This document shows, in pieces, positions 26,005 through 33,727 of a stretch of 64,000 bases of DNA. Numbering within the stretch: the stretch's first letter is position 1; each line of letters opens with the position of its first letter. Source of the DNA: Saccharopolyspora soli (GTDB lineage Bacteria; Actinomycetota; Actinomycetes; Mycobacteriales; Pseudonocardiaceae); the NCBI RefSeq assembly GCF_022678645.1, contig NZ_JALBWV010000027.1, positions 51,535-115,534 on the forward strand. The letters run 5' to 3'. The position numbers were made by a program, and so were the translations under genes. The notes under the pieces were generated by a model. It had not been told where the DNA came from. It worked only from the letters and a program-made list of their open reading frames with translations, and ran no database searches.

Positions 26005-26140
26005 GACTCGACCGCCTCTCCGCAATTTTCAGTGGTGGTTGCGTTCAGCCGAATCTCCCGTTTCGAGGTTTCTCGTGGCTGGTTTGCGTCACGGTCCCCT
26101 GAGGTGCGGTTGCGGAGGACTGAGGTTGGCTCAGGAGGTG

Positions 26141-26407
26141 TCATGGCGCCACCCTTCCGGCTGTTTCCGGGTACATCTCGTTGGTCGCGGTGTCGCGGAC
26201 GACGTTGAACCAGCGGCGGCAACCCGCAGTGTGCGTCCAGCGCTCGTGGAACAACCCGCGCGGGTTGTCGCGCACGAACAGGTACTCCGACCAAGCGGCG
26301 TCGTCGATGTCGGCGGGGTTGTCGGGGTAGTCGACGTGGGCCTGACCGCCGTAGTGGAACTCGGTCTCGTCCCGATCCCCGCACCAGGGGCAATGGATCA
26401 ACAGCAT
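26141..26407 (-). CDS. soxD: Sarcosine oxidase delta subunit
   Basis: An 88-residue zinc-binding subunit. The ligand set known for SoxD is present at the expected positions: Cys6 and Cys9 (HCPWCGDRDE), His59 and Cys63 (WTHTAGCRRWF). WSEYLFVRDNPRG and the ending RDTATNEMYPE are typical of the family. Starting at ATG 26407 gives this numbering; an upstream open frame that enters the dispersed repeat is not used. It lies between soxB and soxA, separated from soxB by a repeat insertion of about 190 bp. Confidence 0.9.
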   Translation of the reverse strand: MLLIHCPWCGDRDETEFHYGGQAHVDYPDNPADIDDAAWSEYLFVRDNPRGLFHERWTHTAGCRRWFNVVRDTATNEMYPETAGRVAP

Positions 26408-26432
26408 CGGAGGCTCCGTTCTCCCGCCGAGT

Positions 26433-26620
26433 TCTTTTTGAAAGCGGCGACAGCCGCTTGCGGTGTGGGACTCACCTCGCACCGCCGCGGGTTCTCAGAC
26501 GTCTCCTCGGGAGGACAGCCCCAGCGCTGTGTATTGGACATACATGAGTCGGGGATCCCGGACCGAGGGGACGTCTGAGGTTCCGCTACTCGCACCGCTA
26601 CGCAAGCCATTTTCAGAACA
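26433..26620 (+). repeat. Dispersed palindromic element, copy B, inside the sox operon
   Basis: A full copy in the same orientation as copy A, lying between soxB and soxD, which are normally a few bases apart. It begins TTTTTGAAAGCGGCGACAGC and ends with ACCGCTACGCAAGCCATTTTC, so the outermost ends pair (TTGAAA.. against ..TTTTCA). The inner arms TCAGACGTCTCCTC and GAGGGGACGTCTGA pair almost perfectly. It may affect co-transcription of the operon. Confidence 0.78.
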
Positions 26621-26625
26621 GTCCT

Positions 26626-27852
26626 TCAGTGGGCCACGGCGGCGGCGCCGTGTTCGTCGATGAGCGCGCCGGTGGTGAACCGGTCGAGTCCGTAGGGCTC
26701 GTTGAGCGGATGCGGCCGACCGGTGGCGATGGTGTGCGCGTAGACCCAGCCCACTCCGGGGGTGGCCTTGAAACCGCCGGTTCCCCAGCCGCAGTTGAGG
26801 AACAGGTTCTCCACCGGCGTGGGCCCGATGATCGGCGAAGCGTCCGGCGTGACGTCCACGGTGCCCGCCCAGGTCCGGATCACGTGCGCCAACGCGAAGA
26901 TCGGGAACAGCTCCAGCGCCGCGGCCATCTGGCGTTCGATGACGTGCACCGAGCCGCGCTGGCCGTAGCCGTTGTAGGAGTCGATGCCCGCGCCGAGCAC
27001 CAGTTCGCCCTTGTGCGCCTGGCTGCAGTAGACGTGCACGTGGTTGGACATGACCACGCAAGGGTGGATCGGTTCGAGCAATTCGGACACCAGGGCCTGC
27101 AACGGGTGGCTCTGCAACGGCAGCCGCAGCCCGAGGGTGTCGGTCAGCAGCGTCGTCCGCCCGGCTGCCGCGAGCGCGACCCGGCCCGCGCCGATCGGGC
27201 CGCGCGACGTCTGCACCCCGGTCACCCGGTCGCCGTCGGTCTGGAACCCGGTCACCTCGCAGCCCTGGACGAGGTCCACACCCATTTCGTCGGCCTTGCG
27301 GGCGAACGCCCACGCCACGTGGTCGTGCTTGGCGATTCCACCCCGGCGCTGCAATGTCGCACCCAGCACGGGATACCGGATGTCCTCGGAGAGGTTGAGG
27401 ATCGGGCACAGTTCGGCGATCTCGGCGGGCCGCACCCACTCCGCGTCGACCCCGTTGAGCTGGTTGGCGAACACCCGACGCCGGGAGTCGCGGACCTCCT
27501 GCTCGGTGTGCGCGAGGTTGAGCACGCCGCGCTGGCTGAACAGGAAGTCGTACTCCAGCTCGGCGGGCAGCTGCTCCCACAGGTCCAGGGCGTGGTTGTA
27601 CAGCGCCGCACTCTCGTCGAAGAGGTAGTTGGAGCGGATGATCGTGGTGTTGCGGGCCATGTTCCCACCGGCCAACCAACCGCGTTCGAGCACCGCGACG
27701 TCGCGGATGCCGTGGTTGCGCGCCAGGTAGTAGGCCGTCGCCAGACCGTGGCCGCCGGAGCCGACGATCACCACGTCGTAGTGCCGTTTCGGCTCGGGGT
27801 TGCGCCACAGCCGGGGCGGCGGCTCGGGCAGGACAGAACGTGTTGGAACCAC
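26626..27852 (-). CDS. soxB: Sarcosine oxidase beta subunit
   Basis: A 408-residue flavoprotein of the DAO fold: [20 protein letters not shown] near residue 25 for FAD, and [21 protein letters not shown] near 171, where the histidine that carries covalent FMN lies (His176 by this numbering). [13 protein letters not shown] and [17 protein letters not shown] close the FAD site. It oxidises the N-methyl group of sarcosine. First gene of soxBDAG; divergent from the GntR gene with a perfect palindrome between them. The start is GTG. Confidence 0.92.
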   Translation of the reverse strand: MVPTRSVLPEPPPRLWRNPEPKRHYDVVIVGSGGHGLATAYYLARNHGIRDVAVLERGWLAGGNMARNTTIIRSNYLFDESAALYNHALDLWEQLPAELEYDFLFSQRGVLNLAHTEQEVRDSRRRVFANQLNGVDAEWVRPAEIAELCPILNLSEDIRYPVLGATLQRRGGIAKHDHVAWAFARKADEMGVDLVQGCEVTGFQTDGDRVTGVQTSRGPIGAGRVALAAAGRTTLLTDTLGLRLPLQSHPLQALVSELLEPIHPCVVMSNHVHVYCSQAHKGELVLGAGIDSYNGYGQRGSVHVIERQMAAALELFPIFALAHVIRTWAGTVDVTPDASPIIGPTPVENLFLNCGWGTGGFKATPGVGWVYAHTIATGRPHPLNEPYGLDRFTTGALIDEHGAAAVAH

Positions 27853-27903
27853 CGCTGCCTCCAGGACGACCAGGGATTGACCAGAAGTAGAAGTTGAACG
27901 ACA

Positions 27904-27917
27904 ACTGATATATCAGT
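27904..27917. promoter_or_regulatory. Palindromic operator between soxB and gntR
   Basis: ACTGATATATCAGT, a perfect 14-bp palindrome, AT-rich in a GC-rich genome, 52 bp from the soxB start and 22 bp from the regulator start. The position suits a FadR/FCD-type GntR dimer controlling both promoters. Confidence 0.65.
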
Positions 27918-27938
27918 CTTTCGGGTAGGCTACGAGAC

Positions 27939-28595
27939 GTGTCCGCAGCCGTCAATTCCCGTTCCGGCGACAACCTGTCGCAGGCCGAGCGCGCGTACCT
28001 GACGTTGCGCGACCTGATCCTGACCCTGCGGCTGCCGCCCGGTTCGCCGGTGCAGGAAGAGCCGCTGACCACCGAGCTCGGCATCGGGCGCACCCCGTTC
28101 CGGGAGGCCGTCAAGCGCTTGGAGGCCGAGTCGCTGGTGGCGATCTACCCGCGGCGCGGCAGCTTCGTCACCGAGGTCAACATCACCGACCACGCGCTGA
28201 TCGCTGACGTGCGCCGCCGCCTGGAGGGCCACGCCGCGCGCCGGGCCGCCGAGCGGGCCACCGACGCCGAACGGTCCGAACTGGACGAACTGCGGGCGCT
28301 GGCCGACGACCTCGGCGGTGAGCAGTCGGTGATCATGGACGTCGACTCGCGGGTGCACCGCACGATCTACCGCTGCACCCACAACCGCTACCTCGAAGGC
28401 ACCCTCGGCCAGTACTACAACCTGGCGCTGCGGATCTGGCACCTGTTCTTCGACCAGCTGCCGGACGTCTCGGAACACGTTGGCGAGCACGCCGAACTGC
28501 TCAAGGCGGTCATCGCCGCCGACGCCGACCGCGCGGACCGCATCGCGGTCGCCCACGTCGACCACTTCGAGCAAGCCATCCGTCAGCTGATCTGA
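27939..28595 (+). CDS. GntR-family regulator (FadR/FCD subfamily) of the sox operon
   Basis: A 218-residue protein. N-terminal GntR winged helix at about residues 12-80 (LSQAERAYLTLRDLIL, PLTTELGIGRTPFREAVKRL, YPRRGSFVTEV) and a C-terminal FCD ligand domain with the metal/ligand histidines of VHRTIYRCTHNRYLEGTL and VGEHAELLKAV. Start GTG at 27939. Divergent from soxBDAG with a 14-bp palindrome between, so control of sarcosine oxidation is the natural role; the ligand may be sarcosine, dimethylglycine or glycine betaine. Strong hairpin after the stop. Confidence 0.87.
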   Translation: MSAAVNSRSGDNLSQAERAYLTLRDLILTLRLPPGSPVQEEPLTTELGIGRTPFREAVKRLEAESLVAIYPRRGSFVTEVNITDHALIADVRRRLEGHAARRAAERATDAERSELDELRALADDLGGEQSVIMDVDSRVHRTIYRCTHNRYLEGTLGQYYNLALRIWHLFFDQLPDVSEHVGEHAELLKAVIAADADRADRIAVAHVDHFEQAIRQLI

Positions 28596-28596
28596 T

Positions 28597-28646
28597 CGCT
28601 CGTGAGTGCCCAACCGGGCTCTAGCCCGATTGGGCACTCACGAGCG
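28597..28646. terminator. Long hairpin after the sox regulator
   Basis: Stem CGCTCGTGAGTGCCCAACC... with one mismatch (CCGGGCT against AGCCCGA), total 50 bp, beginning 2 bp after the stop codon. Nearly the same stem (GTGAGTGC.CAACCGGGCT) occurs at 53965-54008. Here the flanking genes are tandem, not convergent. Confidence 0.72.
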
Positions 28647-28817
28647 CATTCCCTTAGCCCGTAACGGGATCCGTCTTGATCCGTTCGGGCAAACCGCCAC
28701 CCGGACCGGCCGGTCCGCGGCCACGGTGCGTCGCCACCGGACGGCTCTGGTTCCCCGGTTGATCGACTCTCAAATTGACTCGCCCGTGTCCTTGACGAGG
28801 CCCTAGGTCAAAGCGCA

Positions 28818-28857
28818 CTGTTGCGTTTAACGCAGGGAGTTGTCGTATACGCAACAG
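28818..28857. promoter_or_regulatory. Inverted repeat upstream of dimethylglycine oxidase
   Basis: Arms CTGTTGCGT and ACGCAACAG, perfect over 9 bp with a 22-bp spacer, ending 10 bp before the start codon. Within the spacer are GTTGTCG and CGCAG half-sites. The GTTGC core resembles the repeat at 21190-21225 beside iclR. Confidence 0.55.
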
Positions 28858-28867
28858 GGCAGCAGTG

Positions 28868-31348
28868 ATGGATCCGAGCGCCGAAGTCCTCCTCATCGGA
28901 GCTGGCATCGTGGGGTGCAGCACCGCTTACCACCTCGCGCGCCGTGGAATCACCGACGTCCTCGTCGTCGAGCAGGGGCCGCTGTTCGCCACCGGCGGCT
29001 CCAGTTCCCATGCGCCGGGCCTGGTTTTCCAGACCAACCCGTCGGAGACGATGAGCCGCCTCGCCGCCTACACCGTGCAGTGCTACGACGAGTTGGAACT
29101 CGACGGCCGCCGCTGCTTCCACCAGGTCGGCGGGATCGAGGTCGCCGCGACGCCGCAGCGCTGGGCGGATCTCCAACGCAAGCTCGGATTGGCCACCGCA
29201 TGGGGCATCCAGGCCGAGCTGCTGGACCCGCGGCAGGTGCACGACCGCATCCCGCAGATCGATCCGGCGCGCATCCACGGTGGCCTGCACGTGCCCACCG
29301 ACGGGATCGCCAAGCCGGTCCGAGCAGCCGAAGCGATGGCCCGCGAAGCGAAACGGCTCGGCGTGCGTTTCGCCGGTAACACCGAGGTGATCGGGTTCGA
29401 CGTGCAAGGTGGACGGATCCGCGCGGTGCGCACCACCGGTGGCGACGTGGCGGTGCGGACCGTGCTGTGCTGCGCGGGGATCTGGGGCCCGAAGATCGGT
29501 CGGCTGGCCGGGGTGTCCATCCCGGTGCAGCCGCTGGCGCACCAGTACGCGGTGACCAGCCCGGTGCCCGGCCTGCGACCGGGTGCCGATGAGGTGGACC
29601 AGCCGATCCTGCGGCACCAGGACAGCTCCATGTACTTCCGGCAGATCCACGACCGGTACGGCATCGGTTCCTACCAACACCGCGCGATTCCGGTGCACAG
29701 CAACGACGTGCATCCCACCGCCGCACCCGGCGCGGGCGCGGAAGCGCCGTCGGAGGGCGGCGGCTGGAAGGGCATGGCGTCGGTGCACCCGTTCACGCCG
29801 GAGGACTTCGCCAAGCCCTGGGACGACGCCCGCGAGTTGCTGCCGGTGTTGCGGCACACCGAGATCGCCGAAGGCATGAACGGCCTGTTCCTGTTCACCT
29901 CGGACGGCATGCCGGTGCTCGGGCCGTCCAACGAGGTCGAGAACTTCTGGGTCGCCGAGGCGGTGTGGATCACCCACGGCGCCGGGGTCGGCCGCGCGAT
30001 GGCGCAATGGCTGACCGGCGAAGTGCCCGACATCGACCTGCGACAGGCCGATCTCCGCCGCTTCGAGGACTTCGCGCACAGTCCGTCCTATGTGGCCGAG
30101 CGCGGTGCGCAGAGCTTCCGCGAGGTCTACGACATCATCCACCCGCAGCAGCCGCCGGAGCACCCGCGCCCGCTGCGCACCAGCCCGTTCCACGACCGCC
30201 AGCGCGACCTGGGCGCGGTGTTCCTGGAGGCGAACGGTTGGGAGCGACCGCACTGGTACGAGAGCAATAAGCCCCTGGTCGACGGCCGGGACATCGTCGA
30301 GCCTGGGCACTGGGCAGGGCGCTACTGGTCCCCGATAGTTGGCGCCGAACACCAGGCCACCCGCGAGCGAGTTGCGATGTACGACATGACTTCCCTCCCC
30401 CGCGCGGAAGTCACCGGGCGCGGCGCGCTCGACCTGCTGCAACGCCTGACCACCAACCAGCTCGACCGCCCGCCCGGCTACGTCACCTACACGCTGATGC
30501 TGGAACCCACCGGCGGCATCCGGGCCGACATCACGGTGGCCCGGCTCGATCGGGACTCCTTCCAGGTCGGCTGCAACGGCCCGCGCGACATCGCCTGGTT
30601 GCGTCGGCACGCCGACGAGACCGCGCAGGTCCGCGACATCACCGGCGGCACCTGCTGCATCGGGCTGTGGGGTCCGCGCGCCCGCGACGTGCTCGCGTCG
30701 CTGGCCGACCGGGACGTCTCGCACGAAGCCTTCCGGTTCTTCCGGGCCAAGCGGCTGTTCGTCGGCGAGGTTCCGGTGCTCGCGCTGCGGCTGTCCTACG
30801 TGGGCGAGCTGGGCTGGGAGCTCTACACCTCCGCGGAGTTCGGCCGACGGCTGTGGGACCTGCTGGCCGCGGCCGGAGCCGAGCACGGCATCTTCCCCGG
30901 CGGCCGGGGTGCGTTCAACGGCCTGCGCCTGGAGAAGGGCTACCGCGCCTGGGGTGCGGACATGTGGAGCCCGCACGATCCCGACGAGGCGGGCCTCGCC
31001 TTCGCCGTCAAGGTGGACAAGGGCGAGTTCATCGGGCGAGACGCGCTGCTGCGGCGCCGGGAGCGGCCACCGCAGCGGCGGTTGTGCTGTCTGACGATCG
31101 ACGACGGCACTGTGTTGATGGGATCCGAGCCGGTGTTCGCGGATGAATCCGGTGGTGGGGCAGTCGGTTTCACCACGAGCGCCGGTTACGGCCACAGCGT
31201 CGGAGCGAGCCTCGCCTACGCGTGGCTGTCGGCCGACCTGTCCGCTGCAGGCACCCCGGTGCAGGTGTCCTACTTCGACCAGCGACATCCGGCGACGGTC
31301 GTCGCTGACCCGGTCTTCGACCCCGAGATGACCCGAATGCGCTGCTGA
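28868..31348 (+). CDS. Dimethylglycine oxidase
   Basis: An 826-residue fusion of an FAD amine oxidase (1-430), a linker FAO_M domain (about 430-470) and a GcvT-like folate domain (about 480-820). With the ATG at 28868 the FAD-linking histidine falls at His48 (GGSSSHAPG), the same number as in Arthrobacter dimethylglycine oxidase, which supports the start. FAD motif IGAGIVGCSTAYHLA is at 10-24; the folate half shows MYDMTSLPRAEVTGRGAL, LTTNQLDRPPG and GLRLEKGYRAWGADM. It demethylates N,N-dimethylglycine to sarcosine and makes methylene-THF. First gene of a run with the DmdA-like, MetF and Fhs genes. Some relatives are sarcosine or methylglutamate enzymes. Confidence 0.87.
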   Translation: MDPSAEVLLIGAGIVGCSTAYHLARRGITDVLVVEQGPLFATGGSSSHAPGLVFQTNPSETMSRLAAYTVQCYDELELDGRRCFHQVGGIEVAATPQRWADLQRKLGLATAWGIQAELLDPRQVHDRIPQIDPARIHGGLHVPTDGIAKPVRAAEAMAREAKRLGVRFAGNTEVIGFDVQGGRIRAVRTTGGDVAVRTVLCCAGIWGPKIGRLAGVSIPVQPLAHQYAVTSPVPGLRPGADEVDQPILRHQDSSMYFRQIHDRYGIGSYQHRAIPVHSNDVHPTAAPGAGAEAPSEGGGWKGMASVHPFTPEDFAKPWDDARELLPVLRHTEIAEGMNGLFLFTSDGMPVLGPSNEVENFWVAEAVWITHGAGVGRAMAQWLTGEVPDIDLRQADLRRFEDFAHSPSYVAERGAQSFREVYDIIHPQQPPEHPRPLRTSPFHDRQRDLGAVFLEANGWERPHWYESNKPLVDGRDIVEPGHWAGRYWSPIVGAEHQATRERVAMYDMTSLPRAEVTGRGALDLLQRLTTNQLDRPPGYVTYTLMLEPTGGIRADITVARLDRDSFQVGCNGPRDIAWLRRHADETAQVRDITGGTCCIGLWGPRARDVLASLADRDVSHEAFRFFRAKRLFVGEVPVLALRLSYVGELGWELYTSAEFGRRLWDLLAAAGAEHGIFPGGRGAFNGLRLEKGYRAWGADMWSPHDPDEAGLAFAVKVDKGEFIGRDALLRRRERPPQRRLCCLTIDDGTVLMGSEPVFADESGGGAVGFTTSAGYGHSVGASLAYAWLSADLSAAGTPVQVSYFDQRHPATVVADPVFDPEMTRMRC

Positions 31349-31404
31349 TCGGCGCATTCCCTACCAGATCTGCAAAACGCCCGGCCGTGGCGATCGGCCA
31401 GTGG

Positions 31405-31425
31405 TGTGGGTACCGCCTACCCACA
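31405..31425 (+). promoter_or_regulatory. Small hairpin between dimethylglycine oxidase and DmdA-like gene
   Basis: TGTGGGTA and TACCCACA with loop CCGCC, in the 109-bp gap. It could attenuate readthrough or stabilise the downstream transcript. Short stem, weak evidence. Confidence 0.3.
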
Positions 31426-31457
31426 TCCCGCTACTCGGACCCATTAGGAGTTAAGCC

Positions 31458-32654
31458 ATGAGCATCAACCCGAACCCCGGTGTCCTGCTCTACCCGCGCA
31501 TTCGCAAGTCGCCGTTCTTCTACGCCTCGCGGCGGCACGGCGTCGGGCTCTACAGCGTCTACAACCACACCTACCACGCCCGCCACTACGGCGACCCGAT
31601 CGGCGAGTACTGGGCGTTGCTGGAAGGCGTGACGCTGTGGGACGTCGGCGTCGAGCGGCAGGTGGAGATCACCGGACCCGACGCGTTCGAGTTCGCCAAC
31701 ATGCTCGTGCCCCGAGACCTGACCAAGTGCAAGGTCGGGCAGTGCAAGTACGTGTTCGTCACGGCCGAGGACGGCGGCATCATCAACGACCCGGTGCTGC
31801 TGCGGCTCGGCGAGAACCACTTCTGGCTGTCGCTGGCCGACAGCGACGTGCTGCTGTGGGCGAAGGGCTTGGCGCACAACCTCCGGATGAACGTGCAGAT
31901 CCGCGAACCGGACGTCGGTCCGGTGCAGGTGCAGGGCCCGAAGTCGCGGGACGTGATGGTGGACCTCTTCGGTGAGTCCATCCTGGACGTTCCGTACTAC
32001 TACGCCGTGGACCGGGAGCTGGACGGCATGCAGGTGGTGGTGTCGCGCACCGGCTACACCGCCGAGCTCGGCTACGAGATCTACCTGCACAACGCCAGCC
32101 GGGACGGCGTCAAGCTGTGGGACACCATCTGGGAGGCCGGGCGGCCGCACGACCTGACGGTGATCGGGCCGTGCCACATCCGGCGCATCGAGGCCGGAAT
32201 CCTCTCGTGGGGTTGCGACATCACCTACGACACCAACCCGTTCGAGGTGGGTTACGGCTTCGAGAAGACCTGGATGGTCGACCTGGACCAGGAGGCCGAC
32301 TTCATCGGCAAGACCGCGCTGCGCCGGATCAAGAGCGAGGGCATCTCCCGGAAGCTGGTCGGAGTGGAGATCGGCGGCCCGAGCGTGGGTTCGTTCAACG
32401 ACGGCGCGATGATCGACGTCTTCGACGTGCACGACCCGCACGGGCTGCGCATCGGCGAGGTCACCTCGGCCTGCTACTCGCCGCGGCTGGAGCGCAACAT
32501 CGGCTACGCGATGGTGCCGATCGCCTACCACGAACTCGGCACCGAACTGGTGGTGCACACCCAGCACGGCCCGCAGGAAGCGGTCGTCGTCGAGAAGCCG
32601 TTCCTGGACCCGACCAAGGACATCCCCAAGCGCCTCGTCCGCGCGACGGCGTGA
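31458..32654 (+). CDS. DmdA-like GcvT-family folate-dependent demethylase
   Basis: A 398-residue GcvT-fold protein. It resembles marine DMSP demethylase DmdA more than glycine-cleavage T protein: RKSPFFYASRRHGV and YSVYNHTYHARHYG at the N-terminus, then VTLWDVGVERQVEITGPDA, GGIINDPVLLRLGENHFWLS, IREPDVGPVQVQGPKSRDVM, and HIRRIEAGILSWGCDITYDT. DmdA transfers a methyl group to THF, giving 5-methyl-THF, whereas GcvT and dimethylglycine oxidase give methylene-THF. A MetF-type reductase and Fhs follow, the pair expected for using 5-methyl-THF. Substrate may be DMSP, glycine betaine or another methylated cation. AGGAG lies 9 bases before ATG. Confidence 0.75.
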   Translation: MSINPNPGVLLYPRIRKSPFFYASRRHGVGLYSVYNHTYHARHYGDPIGEYWALLEGVTLWDVGVERQVEITGPDAFEFANMLVPRDLTKCKVGQCKYVFVTAEDGGIINDPVLLRLGENHFWLSLADSDVLLWAKGLAHNLRMNVQIREPDVGPVQVQGPKSRDVMVDLFGESILDVPYYYAVDRELDGMQVVVSRTGYTAELGYEIYLHNASRDGVKLWDTIWEAGRPHDLTVIGPCHIRRIEAGILSWGCDITYDTNPFEVGYGFEKTWMVDLDQEADFIGKTALRRIKSEGISRKLVGVEIGGPSVGSFNDGAMIDVFDVHDPHGLRIGEVTSACYSPRLERNIGYAMVPIAYHELGTELVVHTQHGPQEAVVVEKPFLDPTKDIPKRLVRATA

Positions 32655-32670
32655 GAGGAGAGGAGTTTCG

Positions 32671-32850
32671 AATGGCCTGCGTAGCGGTGCGGGTGGCGGA
32701 ACCTCAGAAGCCTTCTCGGTCCGGGATCCCCGACATCATGTATGCCAATACACCACGTCGAGGCTGTCCTCCCGACACGACGCCTGAGAACCCGCGGCGG
32801 TGCGAGCTGAGTCCCACACCGCAAGCCGCTACCGCCGCTTGCAACAGAGC
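32671..32850 (-). repeat. Dispersed palindromic element, copy C (inverted)
   Basis: A full copy in the opposite orientation to A and B, filling most of the 230 bp between the DmdA-like gene and the MetF gene. Read on the minus strand it runs GGCTTGCGGTGTGGGACTCA, CGCACCGCCGCGGGTTCTCA, GATGTCGGGGATCCCGGACC to TTCCGCCACCCGCACCGCTA. It shares the sox-operon habit of sitting between two genes of one metabolic run. Confidence 0.77.
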
Positions 32851-32884
32851 AAGGTAAACGGAGCAACGGGAGGCGGTGAGTACG

Positions 32885-33727
32885 ATGGATGCCAACGTCG
32901 AGCAGTTGGAGCAGTCCCTGCTGAATGCTCGGTTCGAGGTACTGCCGCTGCGCGGAGTCGTGGAGCAGGCCGAGCTGCTGCCCGCGGGGACGACCGTGAC
33001 CGTCACCGCGTCGCCGACCAAGGGCACCGAGGCGACCCTGGACGTCGCCGCCCAGCTGCTGGGCCGGGGTCTGCACGTGGTGCCGCACCTGGCCGCCCGG
33101 CTGGTCGCCGACACCGCGCACCTGACCGCGCTGCTGGACCGCGTGGAAGGGATGGGGTTGTCCGAGGTCTTCGTGGTGGCCGGTGATTCGCCCGAGCCGC
33201 TCGGCGAATTCCCGGACGCGTTGGCGCTGTTGCGCAAAATGGACGAATTGGGGCGCAAGCCAGCGCGGGTGGGCATCACCGGTTACCCCGAACGCCACGC
33301 GTTCATCTCCGACGCCTCGACCATCCGGGCCATGACCGAGAAGTCCCGTTACGCCGATTACATCGTTTCGCAGATCTGCTACGACCCGCACGCGGTAGCG
33401 TCTTGGGTGAAGGACGTGCGCACCCGCGGCCTGCTGCTACCGATCTACGTCGGGGTGCCGGGAGTGGTGGATCTGCACAGGTTGCTGCGGATCTCCCTGA
33501 AGATCGGGTTGGGCGAATCGATGCGGTTCCTGCGCAAGCAACACGGCGTAGTGTCGAAACTGCTCACCCGTTACACGCCGGAGGAGCTGTTCGACGAGTT
33601 GGCCCCCTACCTCGTCGACCCCACCTCCGGCATCGCGGGCTGGCACTTCTTCACCTTCAACGAAATAGCGAAGACGGTGCAATGGCGGCACGACATGGCC
33701 GCCAGACTCCGGGAGGTTCCCGCATGA
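32885..33727 (+). CDS. Methylenetetrahydrofolate reductase family protein (MetF-type)
   Basis: A 280-residue TIM-barrel protein. The family's N-terminal FEF(F/Y)P motif with the catalytic glutamate appears as RFEVLPLRG at about residues 16-24; GLHVVPHLAARLVADTAHLT, EVFVVAGDSPEPLGEF and IGITGYPERHAF-like VGITGYPERHAF, then YIVSQICYDPHAV follow the MTHFR pattern for folate and FAD. It interconverts 5-methyl-THF and methylene-THF. Here it probably works in the oxidative direction on the product of the DmdA-like enzyme. ATG 32885 lies 11 bases after GGGAGG. Its stop overlaps the fhs start (ATGA). Confidence 0.82.
   Translation: MDANVEQLEQSLLNARFEVLPLRGVVEQAELLPAGTTVTVTASPTKGTEATLDVAAQLLGRGLHVVPHLAARLVADTAHLTALLDRVEGMGLSEVFVVAGDSPEPLGEFPDALALLRKMDELGRKPARVGITGYPERHAFISDASTIRAMTEKSRYADYIVSQICYDPHAVASWVKDVRTRGLLLPIYVGVPGVVDLHRLLRISLKIGLGESMRFLRKQHGVVSKLLTRYTPEELFDELAPYLVDPTSGIAGWHFFTFNEIAKTVQWRHDMAARLREVPA

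Noticed and set aside
26398..26610. Small peptide frame (MACVAVRVAEPQ.., SGIPD.., ENPRRCE..) in the palindromic element, also seen in copy C
   Set aside because: Conserved in two copies because the DNA is repeated; in copy A the frame is shifted and the deleted copy D destroys it, so selection for a protein is not supported.
28808..31357. Very long open frame antisense to dimethylglycine oxidase
   Set aside because: High GC keeps many antisense frames open. It has no ribosome site or recognisable domain, while the opposite strand is a complete known enzyme.
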